Shown here: positions 51,679 through 60,023 of the stretch, in pieces
How the letters are laid out: each line of letters starts with the position of its first letter
Position numbering within the stretch: the stretch's first letter is position 1
Assembly (NCBI GenBank): GCA_903825285.1
Contig: CAIJZY010000007.1
Location: forward strand, 147,898 to 211,897
Source of the DNA: an uncultured Opitutia bacterium
GTDB taxonomy: Bacteria > Verrucomicrobiota > Verrucomicrobiia > Opitutales > Opitutaceae
DNA: 64,000 bases
Direction of reading: 5' to 3'
Notes under the pieces: generated by a model
The model's database searches: none
What the model saw: the letters and a program-made list of their open reading frames with translations, nothing else
Told to the model about the DNA's origin: nothing
Made by a program: the position numbers and the translations under genes

Positions 51679-52557
51679 TCAGCCGAAGCGGCCGGAGACG
51701 TACGCCTCGGTCTGGGGGTTGGCGGGGTTGGTGAAGATGTTGCGCGTGTCGGCGTACTCCACCAGCCGGCCCATGTAGAAGAAGGCCGTCTTGTCGGAGC
51801 AGCGCGCGGCCTGCTGCATGTTGTGGGTGACGATGACGATGGTGTAGCGCGAGCGCAGCTCCTGGATCAGCTCCTCCACCTTCGCCGTCGCCACGGGGTC
51901 GAGCGCCGAGCACGGCTCGTCCATCAGGATCACCTCCGGCTCGACTGCGATGGCCCGGGCGATGCACAAGCGCTGTTGCTGGCCGCCGGAGAGGCCGAGG
52001 CCGCTGGCATCCAGCCGGTCCTTCACCTCATCCCAGAGCGCCGCGCCGCGCAGGGACTTCTCCACCACCTCGTCCAGGCGCGCCCGGTTCGTCACGCCCT
52101 GGAGCCGCAGGCCGTACGTGATATTCTCGTAGATCGACTTGGGAAAGGGATTGGACTTCTGGAAGACCATGCCGATGCGCTTGCGCAGCTCAATCACGTC
52201 CACGTCGGGCTGGTGGATGTCCACGCCGCGAATCCGAATCGTGCCGCGGGCCACGCGCGTGCCGTCGATCAGGTCGTTCATGCGGTTGAGGCACCGCAGC
52301 AGCGTGGACTTGCCGCACCCGGAGGGACCGATGAAGGCCGTGACCTTCTTGTGCTCGATGGCGAGGCTGACGTCATGCAGCGCCTGCGACGCCCCGTAGA
52401 AGAAATCCACCTGGCGGATGTCGATCAGGGTTTCGGCCGCCGGGGCCAGGGCGGAGGCCGGAGCGGCGGGCCCGGGTTCCGCCGCGGCCGGCGGACGGGG
52501 CGGGAGAACAGGCGCAGCGGGACGGGTTTCCATGAGAGTGGGGGCGGCGGTCACCAT
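51679..52557 (-). CDS. pstB: Phosphate ABC transporter ATP-binding protein
   Basis: A 292-residue PstB. After an extra N-terminal stretch of about 42 residues rich in Ala and Pro come Walker [10 protein letters not shown] (near 77-85), the Q-loop [10 protein letters not shown], the signature LSGGQQQR, Walker [14 protein letters not shown] and the switch His in [11 protein letters not shown]. The unit powers phosphate import with PstA and PstC. Its start overlaps the pstA stop (52551-52557), so translation is coupled. The Ala/Pro-rich lead is unusual; a downstream start is possible but no better ATG is seen near the domain. Confidence 0.95.
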   Translation of the reverse strand: MVTAAPTLMETRPAAPVLPPRPPAAAEPGPAAPASALAPAAETLIDIRQVDFFYGASQALHDVSLAIEHKKVTAFIGPSGCGKSTLLRCLNRMNDLIDGTRVARGTIRIRGVDIHQPDVDVIELRKRIGMVFQKSNPFPKSIYENITYGLRLQGVTNRARLDEVVEKSLRGAALWDEVKDRLDASGLGLSGGQQQRLCIARAIAVEPEVILMDEPCSALDPVATAKVEELIQELRSRYTIVIVTHNMQQAARCSDKTAFFYMGRLVEYADTRNIFTNPANPQTEAYVSGRFG

Positions 52558-53597
52558 TTGTAGCGGTTCCGAAGCTGGTTGCGGAGGAGGATCGAGGCCG
52601 ACGCGATGACGGCCACAATCAGGAGAAAGATGAAGGCCGAGCCGTATTGCACGCGCTCAGTGTACTCATTCTGCGGGATCTTCGAGCTGACCACGTAGAT
52701 GTGGTACGGCAGCGCCATCACGCCCTGGAAGAGAAAGTCCACGGCGCGTTCGACCTCCCACGGGAGCTTGTCCCGCACGACATAGGCCGCGGTGAACATG
52801 ATCGGTGCCGTCTCGCCCGCGACCCGGGCGATGCCCAGGATGGACGAGGTCAGGATGCCCGGCAGCGCATACGGGAGCACGTTCTTCCGGATGGTCTGCC
52901 ACTTCGTGGCGCCCAGTGCCAGCGACCCCTCGCGGAAACCCCTGGGCACCGCCTTGAGCGACTCCTCCGAAGCGGTGATCACCACCGGCAGAACCATGAA
53001 GGCGAGCGTGAACCAGCCGGCCAGGAGCGAGACGTTCCAGCCAAAGAAGATCACAAACATGCCGAAGCCGAACAGGCCGAAGACGATGGAGGGCACCCCC
53101 GCCAGGTTGAGGATGGCCAGTCGCACGAACCGGATGAAGGTGCCATCGCGGGCATACTCGTTGAGATACACCGCCGCCGACACGCCCAGCGTCAGGGCGA
53201 TCGTCATCGAGCCGATCACCAGGAGCACGGTGCCCACGATGCAGGGGAAGATGCCGCCGGCCGAATAGACGTAGCTCTCGGACTTGACGCGGGCCGCCGC
53301 GGGATGCTGCGCCACGAAGGCACGGTACTCCTGGTCGCCCATCTCGCGCTTGCGGCCCTCGAACTCGAAGACATGCAGCGACTCGGGGGCCGCGGTCAGG
53401 AACGTCGTGTTGATGAACGGAGCCCGGGTCTGGAACACTGAGCCGGCGCCCTTGCCGATGATCGTGCCGAAGACCAGGGCGCCGCACAGGATCACGCAGT
53501 AGGTCGCCCCGCCGAACAGCGCGAAGATCCACCGCTCCCGCCGGCGGGCGGCGGTCGGGGGGGACTGGAAGGGATGGGCGGGAGGATTGCTTGCCAT
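52551..53597 (-). CDS. pstA: Phosphate ABC transporter permease
   Basis: A 348-residue PstA with six or so membrane helices. The first helix (about 25-50) is followed by a periplasmic loop of about 85 residues ([18 protein letters not shown] through [12 protein letters not shown]) longer than in E. coli PstA. The permease core then shows [11 protein letters not shown], the EAA-like loop [21 protein letters not shown], and [16 protein letters not shown]. It pairs with PstC. It overlaps pstB by 7 bases and starts 4 bases after pstC ends. Confidence 0.93.
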   Translation of the reverse strand: MASNPPAHPFQSPPTAARRRERWIFALFGGATYCVILCGALVFGTIIGKGAGSVFQTRAPFINTTFLTAAPESLHVFEFEGRKREMGDQEYRAFVAQHPAAARVKSESYVYSAGGIFPCIVGTVLLVIGSMTIALTLGVSAAVYLNEYARDGTFIRFVRLAILNLAGVPSIVFGLFGFGMFVIFFGWNVSLLAGWFTLAFMVLPVVITASEESLKAVPRGFREGSLALGATKWQTIRKNVLPYALPGILTSSILGIARVAGETAPIMFTAAYVVRDKLPWEVERAVDFLFQGVMALPYHIYVVSSKIPQNEYTERVQYGSAFIFLLIVAVIASASILLRNQLRNRYKW

Positions 53598-53601
53598 GGG
53601 A

Positions 53602-55203
53602 TTAGCCGATTGAGACGCGGTACTTTCGGACCACGGCCTGCGCCACGTAGTTGATGCCCAGCGACAGGAAGAACAGGAGGATGCCCACCACGAAGAGCGC
53701 CCGGTAATGGATGCTGCCCTGCACCACTTCGCCCATCTCCTGCGCGATGATGCCGGTCATCGTGTGGACGGGCTGCGTGACCACGCCCAGGCCCATGGTG
53801 AAGTCCGGGATGGCGATCCGGTTGCCGGCGCAGAGCAGCACCACCATCGTCTCGCCGATCACGCGGCCGAAACCGAGCAGGACGGCGGAGATGATGCCCG
53901 AGAGCGAGGCTGGCACGATGATCTTGATCACCGTCTGCAGCCGGGTCGCCCCAAGCGCGAACGACGCCTCCTTGAATGCCCGCGGCACGTTGTTCAGCGC
54001 ATCCTCCGCCAGCGTGAAGATCGTCGGCACCGCAATCAGCGCGAGCAGGCAACCGGCCGTGAGAATGTTGAGCCGCTCGCTGTACGGGAAGCCCGGCACC
54101 CACGACAGCCACGACACCTGCGAGAGGGCGCGCATGGCCTGGCCCAGCACCGCGATGCCGAAGAAGCCGAGCACGACGGAGGGAATGGCCGAGATGAACT
54201 CGATGCTGGGCTTGATGAACCGCTGCTCCAGCGGAGAGGCCATCTGATTGACGTAGATGGCCGCCCCGACTCCCAGGGGCACCGCTAGCACCAGCGCCAA
54301 GAGCGAGACCATCACGGAGCCGACCAGCAGCGGAATCACACCATACCAATCCTGCCAGAAACTCGCCGTCAGCCACTCGCGCCCGAAGATGAACGAGGTC
54401 AGGGCCTGCGCCGCCGGAACCGGCTTGGTATAATCCCAGGTCTCCAGCCGGCGTTGGATCGCCGGGAAGCCGGCGACATAGGTGGCATTAAGTTCCTTGA
54501 AACGCTCCAGCCGCGCCTGCAGCGCGGGATCCGGCATGGCCGGCGCAGTCACGAGCACCTGGGAGATCCGCTTCGTCAATTCCGCGCTCGCCTCTCGCCA
54601 AGCCGGCAGCGTCGCGCGGATCGGGGCCAGCTCCGCCGCAAAATCCACGGACTCGACCACCACTCGCCCGGCGTCCGCGTTCCGACCCTCGGCCAGCAGT
54701 TGCTGGCGCTCGGTGAGCTTGTCCTCGGCCACCCCGCACTTCGTCTTGATCGCCGACGCCTGCTCGGTGAGGTCCGAGACGATGGTCCGGATCGGCTCGA
54801 TGGCGTCGCCGTACTGCTCCGCGAAATCATCGAACGGCCCGAGCTTCGCATTGGCTTCCGCCAGCGAGAGGTGCCGCTCCTGCGTCAGATAGCGGAGCTG
54901 CCGCAGCCGGAGATCCGACAGGTAGCGAGTCAGCGCCGTGTGGTCGTCCTGCTGGGTGCGAATGTAGTCCACGTACTCCAACCCCGCCCGCCGGTAGATG
55001 TCGAGGTTCCGCCGGTTTTGACCGAAGAAGCCCGCGCCTTCGCGGAACAGGAAGTATGTGATCAGCGTGAGCACCACGATCGACACCACGGCATTGCCGC
55101 CAAAAAAGACCTTGATGCAGTCGTCGATGGTCAGGCCGAACAGGCGAAACTTCCCCTTGTAGGCCAGGAAATGCTTCGGCTGGCTCGATTCGGTGGAGGC
55201 CAT
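53602..55203 (-). CDS. pstC: Phosphate ABC transporter permease with large periplasmic insertion
   Basis: A 533-residue PstC, far longer than the usual 300-320. After an N-terminal cytosolic segment and the first helix (about 36-56) comes a region of about 230 residues (57-285), highly charged and helical, rich in Leu, Glu, Gln and Arg (for example [20 protein letters not shown]), that should lie in the periplasm. The ordinary permease follows: [15 protein letters not shown], the EAA loop [22 protein letters not shown] and [15 protein letters not shown] 55203 is chosen because it fits the first helix. A 97-base gap to pstS follows upstream. Confidence 0.92.
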   Translation of the reverse strand: MASTESSQPKHFLAYKGKFRLFGLTIDDCIKVFFGGNAVVSIVVLTLITYFLFREGAGFFGQNRRNLDIYRRAGLEYVDYIRTQQDDHTALTRYLSDLRLRQLRYLTQERHLSLAEANAKLGPFDDFAEQYGDAIEPIRTIVSDLTEQASAIKTKCGVAEDKLTERQQLLAEGRNADAGRVVVESVDFAAELAPIRATLPAWREASAELTKRISQVLVTAPAMPDPALQARLERFKELNATYVAGFPAIQRRLETWDYTKPVPAAQALTSFIFGREWLTASFWQDWYGVIPLLVGSVMVSLLALVLAVPLGVGAAIYVNQMASPLEQRFIKPSIEFISAIPSVVLGFFGIAVLGQAMRALSQVSWLSWVPGFPYSERLNILTAGCLLALIAVPTIFTLAEDALNNVPRAFKEASFALGATRLQTVIKIIVPASLSGIISAVLLGFGRVIGETMVVLLCAGNRIAIPDFTMGLGVVTQPVHTMTGIIAQEMGEVVQGSIHYRALFVVGILLFFLSLGINYVAQAVVRKYRVSIG

Positions 55204-55300
55204 GCGCGGATGATTCAGGATGAGAACAACTGGGCAAAGTGACGCCAAAGCCCGCCGACTTGCAGTCGAGCGGGCCGTGGAGTCATGGAGCTGATCGAGA

Positions 55301-56113
55301 TCAGCGCACGGGCACAAAACCGATCTTGGCCGCGATCGCCTGCCCCTCGTCGCTGAGCGTGAACTCGACGAACTTCGCCGCCTCGCCGACCGGCTCGCCA
55401 TTCGTGTAGTAGAACGTCGGGCGGGCATACGGGTACTTCTTCGCCAGCACCGACGCCTTGCTCGGCACGGAGCCCTCGATGGAAGCCACCTTGACGCCGG
55501 GCTCGTTCATGTAGGCCAGGCCGCAGTAGCCAATGCCGCTCGGGTTCTTCGCAACCTCGGCGACGATCTGCTCGTTGCCGGCCATCTTCTGGGAAGAGGA
55601 GGCGTAGTCGCGCTTCTTCATCGCGAGGTCCTTGAAGTCCGAGTAGGTGCCGGAGGAGGTGTTGCGGGTGTAGATCGAGATCGCGCCCGGGTTGCCGCCA
55701 ACCGCCGACCAGTCGGTGATGTCGCCGGCGAAGATCTGCTCCACCTGGCGCTTGGTCAGGGTGCTGACCGGATTGTTCGCATTCAGCACCACCGCGATGC
55801 CGTCGAAGGCCACGATCGTGGGCTTCATCGACACGCCCTTGGCCTGCGCGGCCGACATTTCGGTCGGCTTGGCGCGGCGGGACGACATGCCGATCTGCGC
55901 CGTGCCATCAATGATGGCGGCGATGCCGGTGGTGGAACCCTCGGCGGCAATGTCGATGGAGACGCCGGAGTTCTTGGCCTTGTAGGCCTCGGCCAGGGTC
56001 GGGACCAGCTTGGCACCGAGGGTATCGGAACCCTTGATGACCAGTTTATTGTCGGCGCGCAGCGCCACCGCGGAGGCCACGGTCAGAAGGGAGAGAAGAA
56101 TCGCTTTTTTCAT
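55301..56113 (-). CDS. pstS: Phosphate-binding periplasmic protein
   Basis: A 270-residue PstS of the short class. The signal peptide (about 1-20, ending ALRAD) precedes LVIKGSDTLGAKLVP, the phosphate-binding GSDT loop, then IGMSSRRAKP, DGIAVVLNANNPV, LTKRQVEQIFAGDITDWSAVGG and TRNTSSGTYSDFKD, all standard for phosphate binding. It hands phosphate to PstC/PstA. It is the second gene of the operon, 41 bases after the porin gene. Confidence 0.95.
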   Translation of the reverse strand: MKKAILLSLLTVASAVALRADNKLVIKGSDTLGAKLVPTLAEAYKAKNSGVSIDIAAEGSTTGIAAIIDGTAQIGMSSRRAKPTEMSAAQAKGVSMKPTIVAFDGIAVVLNANNPVSTLTKRQVEQIFAGDITDWSAVGGNPGAISIYTRNTSSGTYSDFKDLAMKKRDYASSSQKMAGNEQIVAEVAKNPSGIGYCGLAYMNEPGVKVASIEGSVPSKASVLAKKYPYARPTFYYTNGEPVGEAAKFVEFTLSDEGQAIAAKIGFVPVR

Positions 56114-56154
56114 GTGAAATGAAGTTGAGGGAACGAGTGAGGTGAGGACGGCGG

Positions 56155-57471
56155 TCAGAACTTCGTCACGACGTCCAGTTGGAGGAGATTGTACTTGTTG
56201 AGGGTGGTGATGCCGACGTCACCCGCACCCGGGGAGATCGCCGACTTGTCCCGTGTCTTGCCGTTCGCATAGGTCGCCGTGAAGGTGACCGCGTTCGTGA
56301 GCTTGTAGTTCGCGCCGAAGACGATGCCCTCGACGTTCACGCGGCTGTCAAAGATGTCCGAGTCAACCAGGTTGGGATCGAGCGCGAAGAGGTCCGTCTG
56401 CTGGTAGTAGACCTGCGCGTCCCATTCGCCCTTCAGCTTGGCCTTGCCATACTGCAGGCCCAGCTGCCAGGCCCACACCTGATTGTCCAAATCGGGCCGG
56501 CCATACTTCTGCGCGCGGTTCTTGCCGTCGGTGTTGTAGGCGAGATCGCCGAAGAGCCGGAAGGGCGTGTCCCCCTTGACGACCGTGGCGTACTCGAAGG
56601 GCAGGTCCAGCACCGCAAGGTTGTTGATTGCCGTCGCATTGGCCGCCGTGAAAGCCCCGGCGAAGGTCTTCGCCGTCGGCTTGTTGTTGACGTACATGTA
56701 CAGCGTCGGCGCGAGCTGGAAGGTACTCGTCTCATTGACCTTGTAGGTCAGGCCGCCCTGCCAGCCGAGCAGGTACTGGTCCTGGCGATTGATGGTGGGC
56801 GCGATCGAGTTCTGCGGGTTGGCCGAGTCATAGAGGAACTGGCCGAGGTTGACGAAGTAGGTCGTGGCGCCGACGGTGGTCTTGAACTGCTCCGCAAAGC
56901 CCTCCGGGTTTATGTCGCCGTCCCAGACGAGCAGCGTGTTCACAAACGGGTTCGGCATGCGCCCGGCGGTCAGGGTCCACTGGTTGTTCACCCGGTAGCC
57001 GATGTAGACCTGGCCGATGTTGACCGCGTCATTCGTCTTGGCGAAGGGACCCGCGTCATCACCCATCGTGACGTTGGACGAGCGGCTGTTGGTTGAGTTC
57101 TCCAGCCGGAAGCCGAAGAACCAGTCGCCCATCTGGCCGGTGATGGCCGGCCGCACCCGGTAGCGGAAACGTCCGCGCTCCAGGTTGTCGCCCGCCAGAT
57201 TCTGGCCCTGGCGGTATTCGTAGCGGACGCGGACGTCGCCGGAAATCTTGAGCTCCGTGAGGTCGGAGGAAAGGTTGAGCTTGCCGGCCGAGGTATTGGC
57301 GGCGAAGTCCTTGACGAGATCGGCCCGGAGTTCTTCGGCCTCCTGGTCGGTGACGATGCCCTTCTTGACGAGCAGGTCGAGGAGCGGACCGCTGTCCTGG
57401 GCAAAGGCGGTTCCGGTGACGAACATGGCGGCGCCGAGCAGCGCGGACCATTTGAGTTTCAATGTGAACAT
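56155..57471 (-). CDS. Putative phosphate-regulated outer-membrane porin
   Basis: A 438-residue porin. Signal peptide (about 1-24, ending TAFAQ), then a short helix region LLDLLVKKGIVTDQEAEELRAD that is typical of this porin class and may attach to the cell wall, and a beta-barrel built from alternating aromatic strands (VRVRYEYRQG, QVYIGYRVNNQWTLTAGRMPNPF) ending in Phe (LLQLDVVTKF), the outer-membrane insertion signal. As first gene of the pst operon it probably lets phosphate cross the outer membrane. Phosphate selectivity is inferred from position. Confidence 0.85.
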   Translation of the reverse strand: MFTLKLKWSALLGAAMFVTGTAFAQDSGPLLDLLVKKGIVTDQEAEELRADLVKDFAANTSAGKLNLSSDLTELKISGDVRVRYEYRQGQNLAGDNLERGRFRYRVRPAITGQMGDWFFGFRLENSTNSRSSNVTMGDDAGPFAKTNDAVNIGQVYIGYRVNNQWTLTAGRMPNPFVNTLLVWDGDINPEGFAEQFKTTVGATTYFVNLGQFLYDSANPQNSIAPTINRQDQYLLGWQGGLTYKVNETSTFQLAPTLYMYVNNKPTAKTFAGAFTAANATAINNLAVLDLPFEYATVVKGDTPFRLFGDLAYNTDGKNRAQKYGRPDLDNQVWAWQLGLQYGKAKLKGEWDAQVYYQQTDLFALDPNLVDSDIFDSRVNVEGIVFGANYKLTNAVTFTATYANGKTRDKSAISPGAGDVGITTLNKYNLLQLDVVTKF

Positions 57472-57525
57472 GATGAGTGCGTTCGAGGTTGGTTCTTAGG
57501 TACGCGCACATCCTGCCCGCCGATT

Positions 57526-57556
57526 GTTACGAACGCGTGGCGGCGGCGTGACAAAG
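57526..57556 (-). promoter_or_regulatory. Candidate PhoB box upstream of the porin-pst operon
   Basis: On the minus strand TTTGTCAC and TTCGTAAC occur 22 bases apart, that is two turns of the 11-base PhoB repeat, 55-85 bases upstream of the porin start. Both resemble the CTGTCAT half-site only moderately and the middle unit is not recognisable. Confidence 0.35.
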
Positions 57557-57671
57557 CCGCGAATTACCGCGGCGCCATCGGATCCCGCGCCGCGAGACCG
57601 CGGCCACGGACACCGTGCAGAAATTGGCCCTGCCTACCCTGCCAACCCGTCACCGCGGCCCGCGCCGGGCG

Positions 57672-59453
57672 TCAGGTCGGCCGCACGCGCTGGCGCTTCT
57701 CGACGAGTGCCAGCAGCAGGTCGCTCTTCGAGAGGCTGCCCAGCAGCTCGCCCGTGGCGGGATCCACCACCGGCAGCCGCTCCAGCGTCTGGCCGAGGAA
57801 CAGGCCCAGCGCGTCGCTCAGCGTCTGCCCCGGGCCGATCCGCGGAAAGTCCTCGTGCATGATGTCCCGCGCGAGCACCAGCCCCGCCAGGTCGAGCTCG
57901 CCGAGGTAGGGCTTGATGTCGTGCAGCGACACCGCCCCGAGGAAGCGGCCGCCCTCGCCGCAGACGTAGAGGTTGTTCACGCGCACCGAGAGGAACCGCT
58001 GCGCGATCTCCGCGAAGTGCGCCGCCGGCGCGAGGATCGGCGGGTCGGTCCGCATGAGCTCCCGCACCCGCCCGACCGGCACCATCGGTGCCGTCGTCTC
58101 GCTCTCCTTGCGCCGCAGGGCCTCGCTGTAGAGCGAGCCCGAGCCCTGGATGCCCTTCGCGGTGTAGTACGCGATCACGCTGCAGAGCATCAGCGGCAGG
58201 ATGATGTCGTAGCTGAGGGTCATCTCGAAGAGCAGGATGATCGCCATCACCGGCGCGCGGCTGGCCGCGGCCAGGAACGCACCCATGCCCACCAGCGCGA
58301 AGGCCCCGGGGTCCAGCGCGCCCGCCGGCCACACCGCGTGCACCGCCCCGCCAAAGAGGTAGCCCGCGCTCGCGCCCATGAAGAGCGACGGCGTGAACAC
58401 GCCGCCCGGCGCGCCCGAGCCGAACGAGGCCATCGTGGCGAGCCACTTGCAGGCGAAGATGCCGAGCAGCACCTTCCACGCGATGGGTCCGTTGAGGATC
58501 TGCACCACCACGCTGTAGCCGTTGCCGCAGACCTGGGGGACGTTGATGGCCATCGCGCCCACCGCCAGCCCGCCCAGCGCCAGCCGTGCCACCAGCGGCA
58601 GCCGCAGCGAGAGAGAAAACTCCTCCGCCTGCCGCAGCGACCGCAGGAACGCCGGCGCCAGCGAGCCCACCACCAGCCCCAGCACGACGTACGGCCCCAT
58701 CTCCCACGCCGAGTTCAGCTGGAACGCCGGCACGTGGTACATCACCTGCGCCGACGTCAGCACGCGGATCGTCAGCGCCGCCACCACGGCCGAGACCGCG
58801 AGGGGCCCGAGGCTCTCCATCGCGATCGAGCCGAGGATGATCTCGGCCACGAAGAAGGACCCCGCGATCGGCGCATTGTAGGCCGAGGCGATGCCGGCCG
58901 ACGCGCCGCACGCGACGATCAGCCGCAGCTGCGGGCCCGTGAACCGGCGCCACCGGCCGAGCAGCGAGGCCACCACCGCGGACAACTGCACCATCGGGCC
59001 CTCGCGTCCGATCGAGCCGCCGGAGCCGATCGAGAAAAGCGCGGCCGCGCTCTTCACCAGGCTCGCCCGCACCGGGAGCCGGCCGTCGCCGATCGCGATC
59101 GCCTCCATGTAGTCGGTCGAGCTCTGCCCACGCGTCAGGTGCTGCCCATACAGCAGCACCAGGCCCGCCGCCACGCCGCCCAGTGTCGGCACCAGCAGGC
59201 AGCCCCACCACGGGAGGTGGCGCATGGACTCCACCACGCCGGCGCTCGACCCGGTCAGCATCTCGTGCACGCCCTCGGCGAGGGCGGAAAAAATCAGCGA
59301 GGTCAGGCACCCGAGGAATCCGGCCAGCGCCGCCCACAGCAGCGTCACCTGCCACTCCGTCAGCTGCACCTTTTCCTGCACCCACAGCCGCCAGCGCAGC
59401 AGGCGCTGCAGGCGCTTCAGCAGCAGGGTCGCCGGATCGATGGTCACCTTCAT
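57672..59453 (-). CDS. ClC-family anion transporter with CBS domains
   Basis: A 593-residue ClC protein with the usual 18-helix core (about 30-440) and two CBS domains (about 455-585). GSGGSIGREGP (143-153) holds the gating Glu151, and GGVFTP is the third selectivity motif. The position of the inner proton glutamate of E. coli ClcA (FIIEEM) reads FVAEIIL (201-207), so the second Glu is Ile205. That favours a channel-like or altered-coupling mode, as seen in ClcB-like relatives. Its start overlaps the PTS EIIA stop by 4 bases (ATGA), so the EIIA gene is read first and the two are translationally coupled. Confidence 0.9.
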   Translation of the reverse strand: MKVTIDPATLLLKRLQRLLRWRLWVQEKVQLTEWQVTLLWAALAGFLGCLTSLIFSALAEGVHEMLTGSSAGVVESMRHLPWWGCLLVPTLGGVAAGLVLLYGQHLTRGQSSTDYMEAIAIGDGRLPVRASLVKSAAALFSIGSGGSIGREGPMVQLSAVVASLLGRWRRFTGPQLRLIVACGASAGIASAYNAPIAGSFFVAEIILGSIAMESLGPLAVSAVVAALTIRVLTSAQVMYHVPAFQLNSAWEMGPYVVLGLVVGSLAPAFLRSLRQAEEFSLSLRLPLVARLALGGLAVGAMAINVPQVCGNGYSVVVQILNGPIAWKVLLGIFACKWLATMASFGSGAPGGVFTPSLFMGASAGYLFGGAVHAVWPAGALDPGAFALVGMGAFLAAASRAPVMAIILLFEMTLSYDIILPLMLCSVIAYYTAKGIQGSGSLYSEALRRKESETTAPMVPVGRVRELMRTDPPILAPAAHFAEIAQRFLSVRVNNLYVCGEGGRFLGAVSLHDIKPYLGELDLAGLVLARDIMHEDFPRIGPGQTLSDALGLFLGQTLERLPVVDPATGELLGSLSKSDLLLALVEKRQRVRPT

Positions 59454-59914
59454 CGCTTCGCGCCGCGCGCCAGCAGCGCGCGAAATTCCGCCTCGGTCGT
59501 CGCGGTCAGCAGGCCCGTCCGCACCGCGTCCCGCTTCAGCAGTCGCGTGATCGCCGCCACGGCTTGAAGATAATCCTCCACCGCCGGCTTGGGCGTGCCG
59601 ACCATGAACATCAGCCGCACCGCCGGGTGCTCCGCGTCAAAGCCCACGCCGGGCGCCGTCAGCCGCGCCACACCCAGCACCAGCCGCGACACGGCGTCCG
59701 TCCGCGCATGCGGCAGCGCCACGTCCGGCGCGATGCACACCGGCGCCAGCATCGCCCGCTCCCGCAGCGCGTGCAGGAAGGCGGCCGCGTCCACCACGCC
59801 CGGACTGCCCGCCAGCGCGGCATGCAGCCCGCCCAGCGCCGCCTCGCGCGAGTTGGCCGTCAGGTCGAGGACGACGGCGTCGGGCTGGGCGAGAAGTTGA
59901 GCCGGCTGGTCCAC
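59450..59914 (-). CDS. PTS EIIA (fructose/nitrogen type) domain protein
   Basis: A 154-residue protein with a PTS EIIA type-2 domain, related to PtsN. VALPHARTDAVSRLVLGVA (66-84) contains the phosphorylated His69; NSREAALGGLHAAL and the VRLMFMVGTPKP strand match the fold. No EIIB or EIIC is near, so it probably regulates rather than transports. The best start is GTG 59914; the frame opens at 60067, but those residues show no homology. The stop overlaps the ClC start by 4 bases. Confidence 0.82.
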   Translation of the reverse strand: MDQPAQLLAQPDAVVLDLTANSREAALGGLHAALAGSPGVVDAAAFLHALRERAMLAPVCIAPDVALPHARTDAVSRLVLGVARLTAPGVGFDAEHPAVRLMFMVGTPKPAVEDYLQAVAAITRLLKRDAVRTGLLTATTEAEFRALLARGAKR

Positions 59915-60023
59915 GAGCGCGAACTTAGGGCCGCAGTCGGGCAAAACAAGCCGCGTTTGGACGCGCCCGCCTGAATTTTCCGGGCCGCGGGGGTCCGCGG
60001 GTTTCGCGCTGCCGCCCGCGGGA

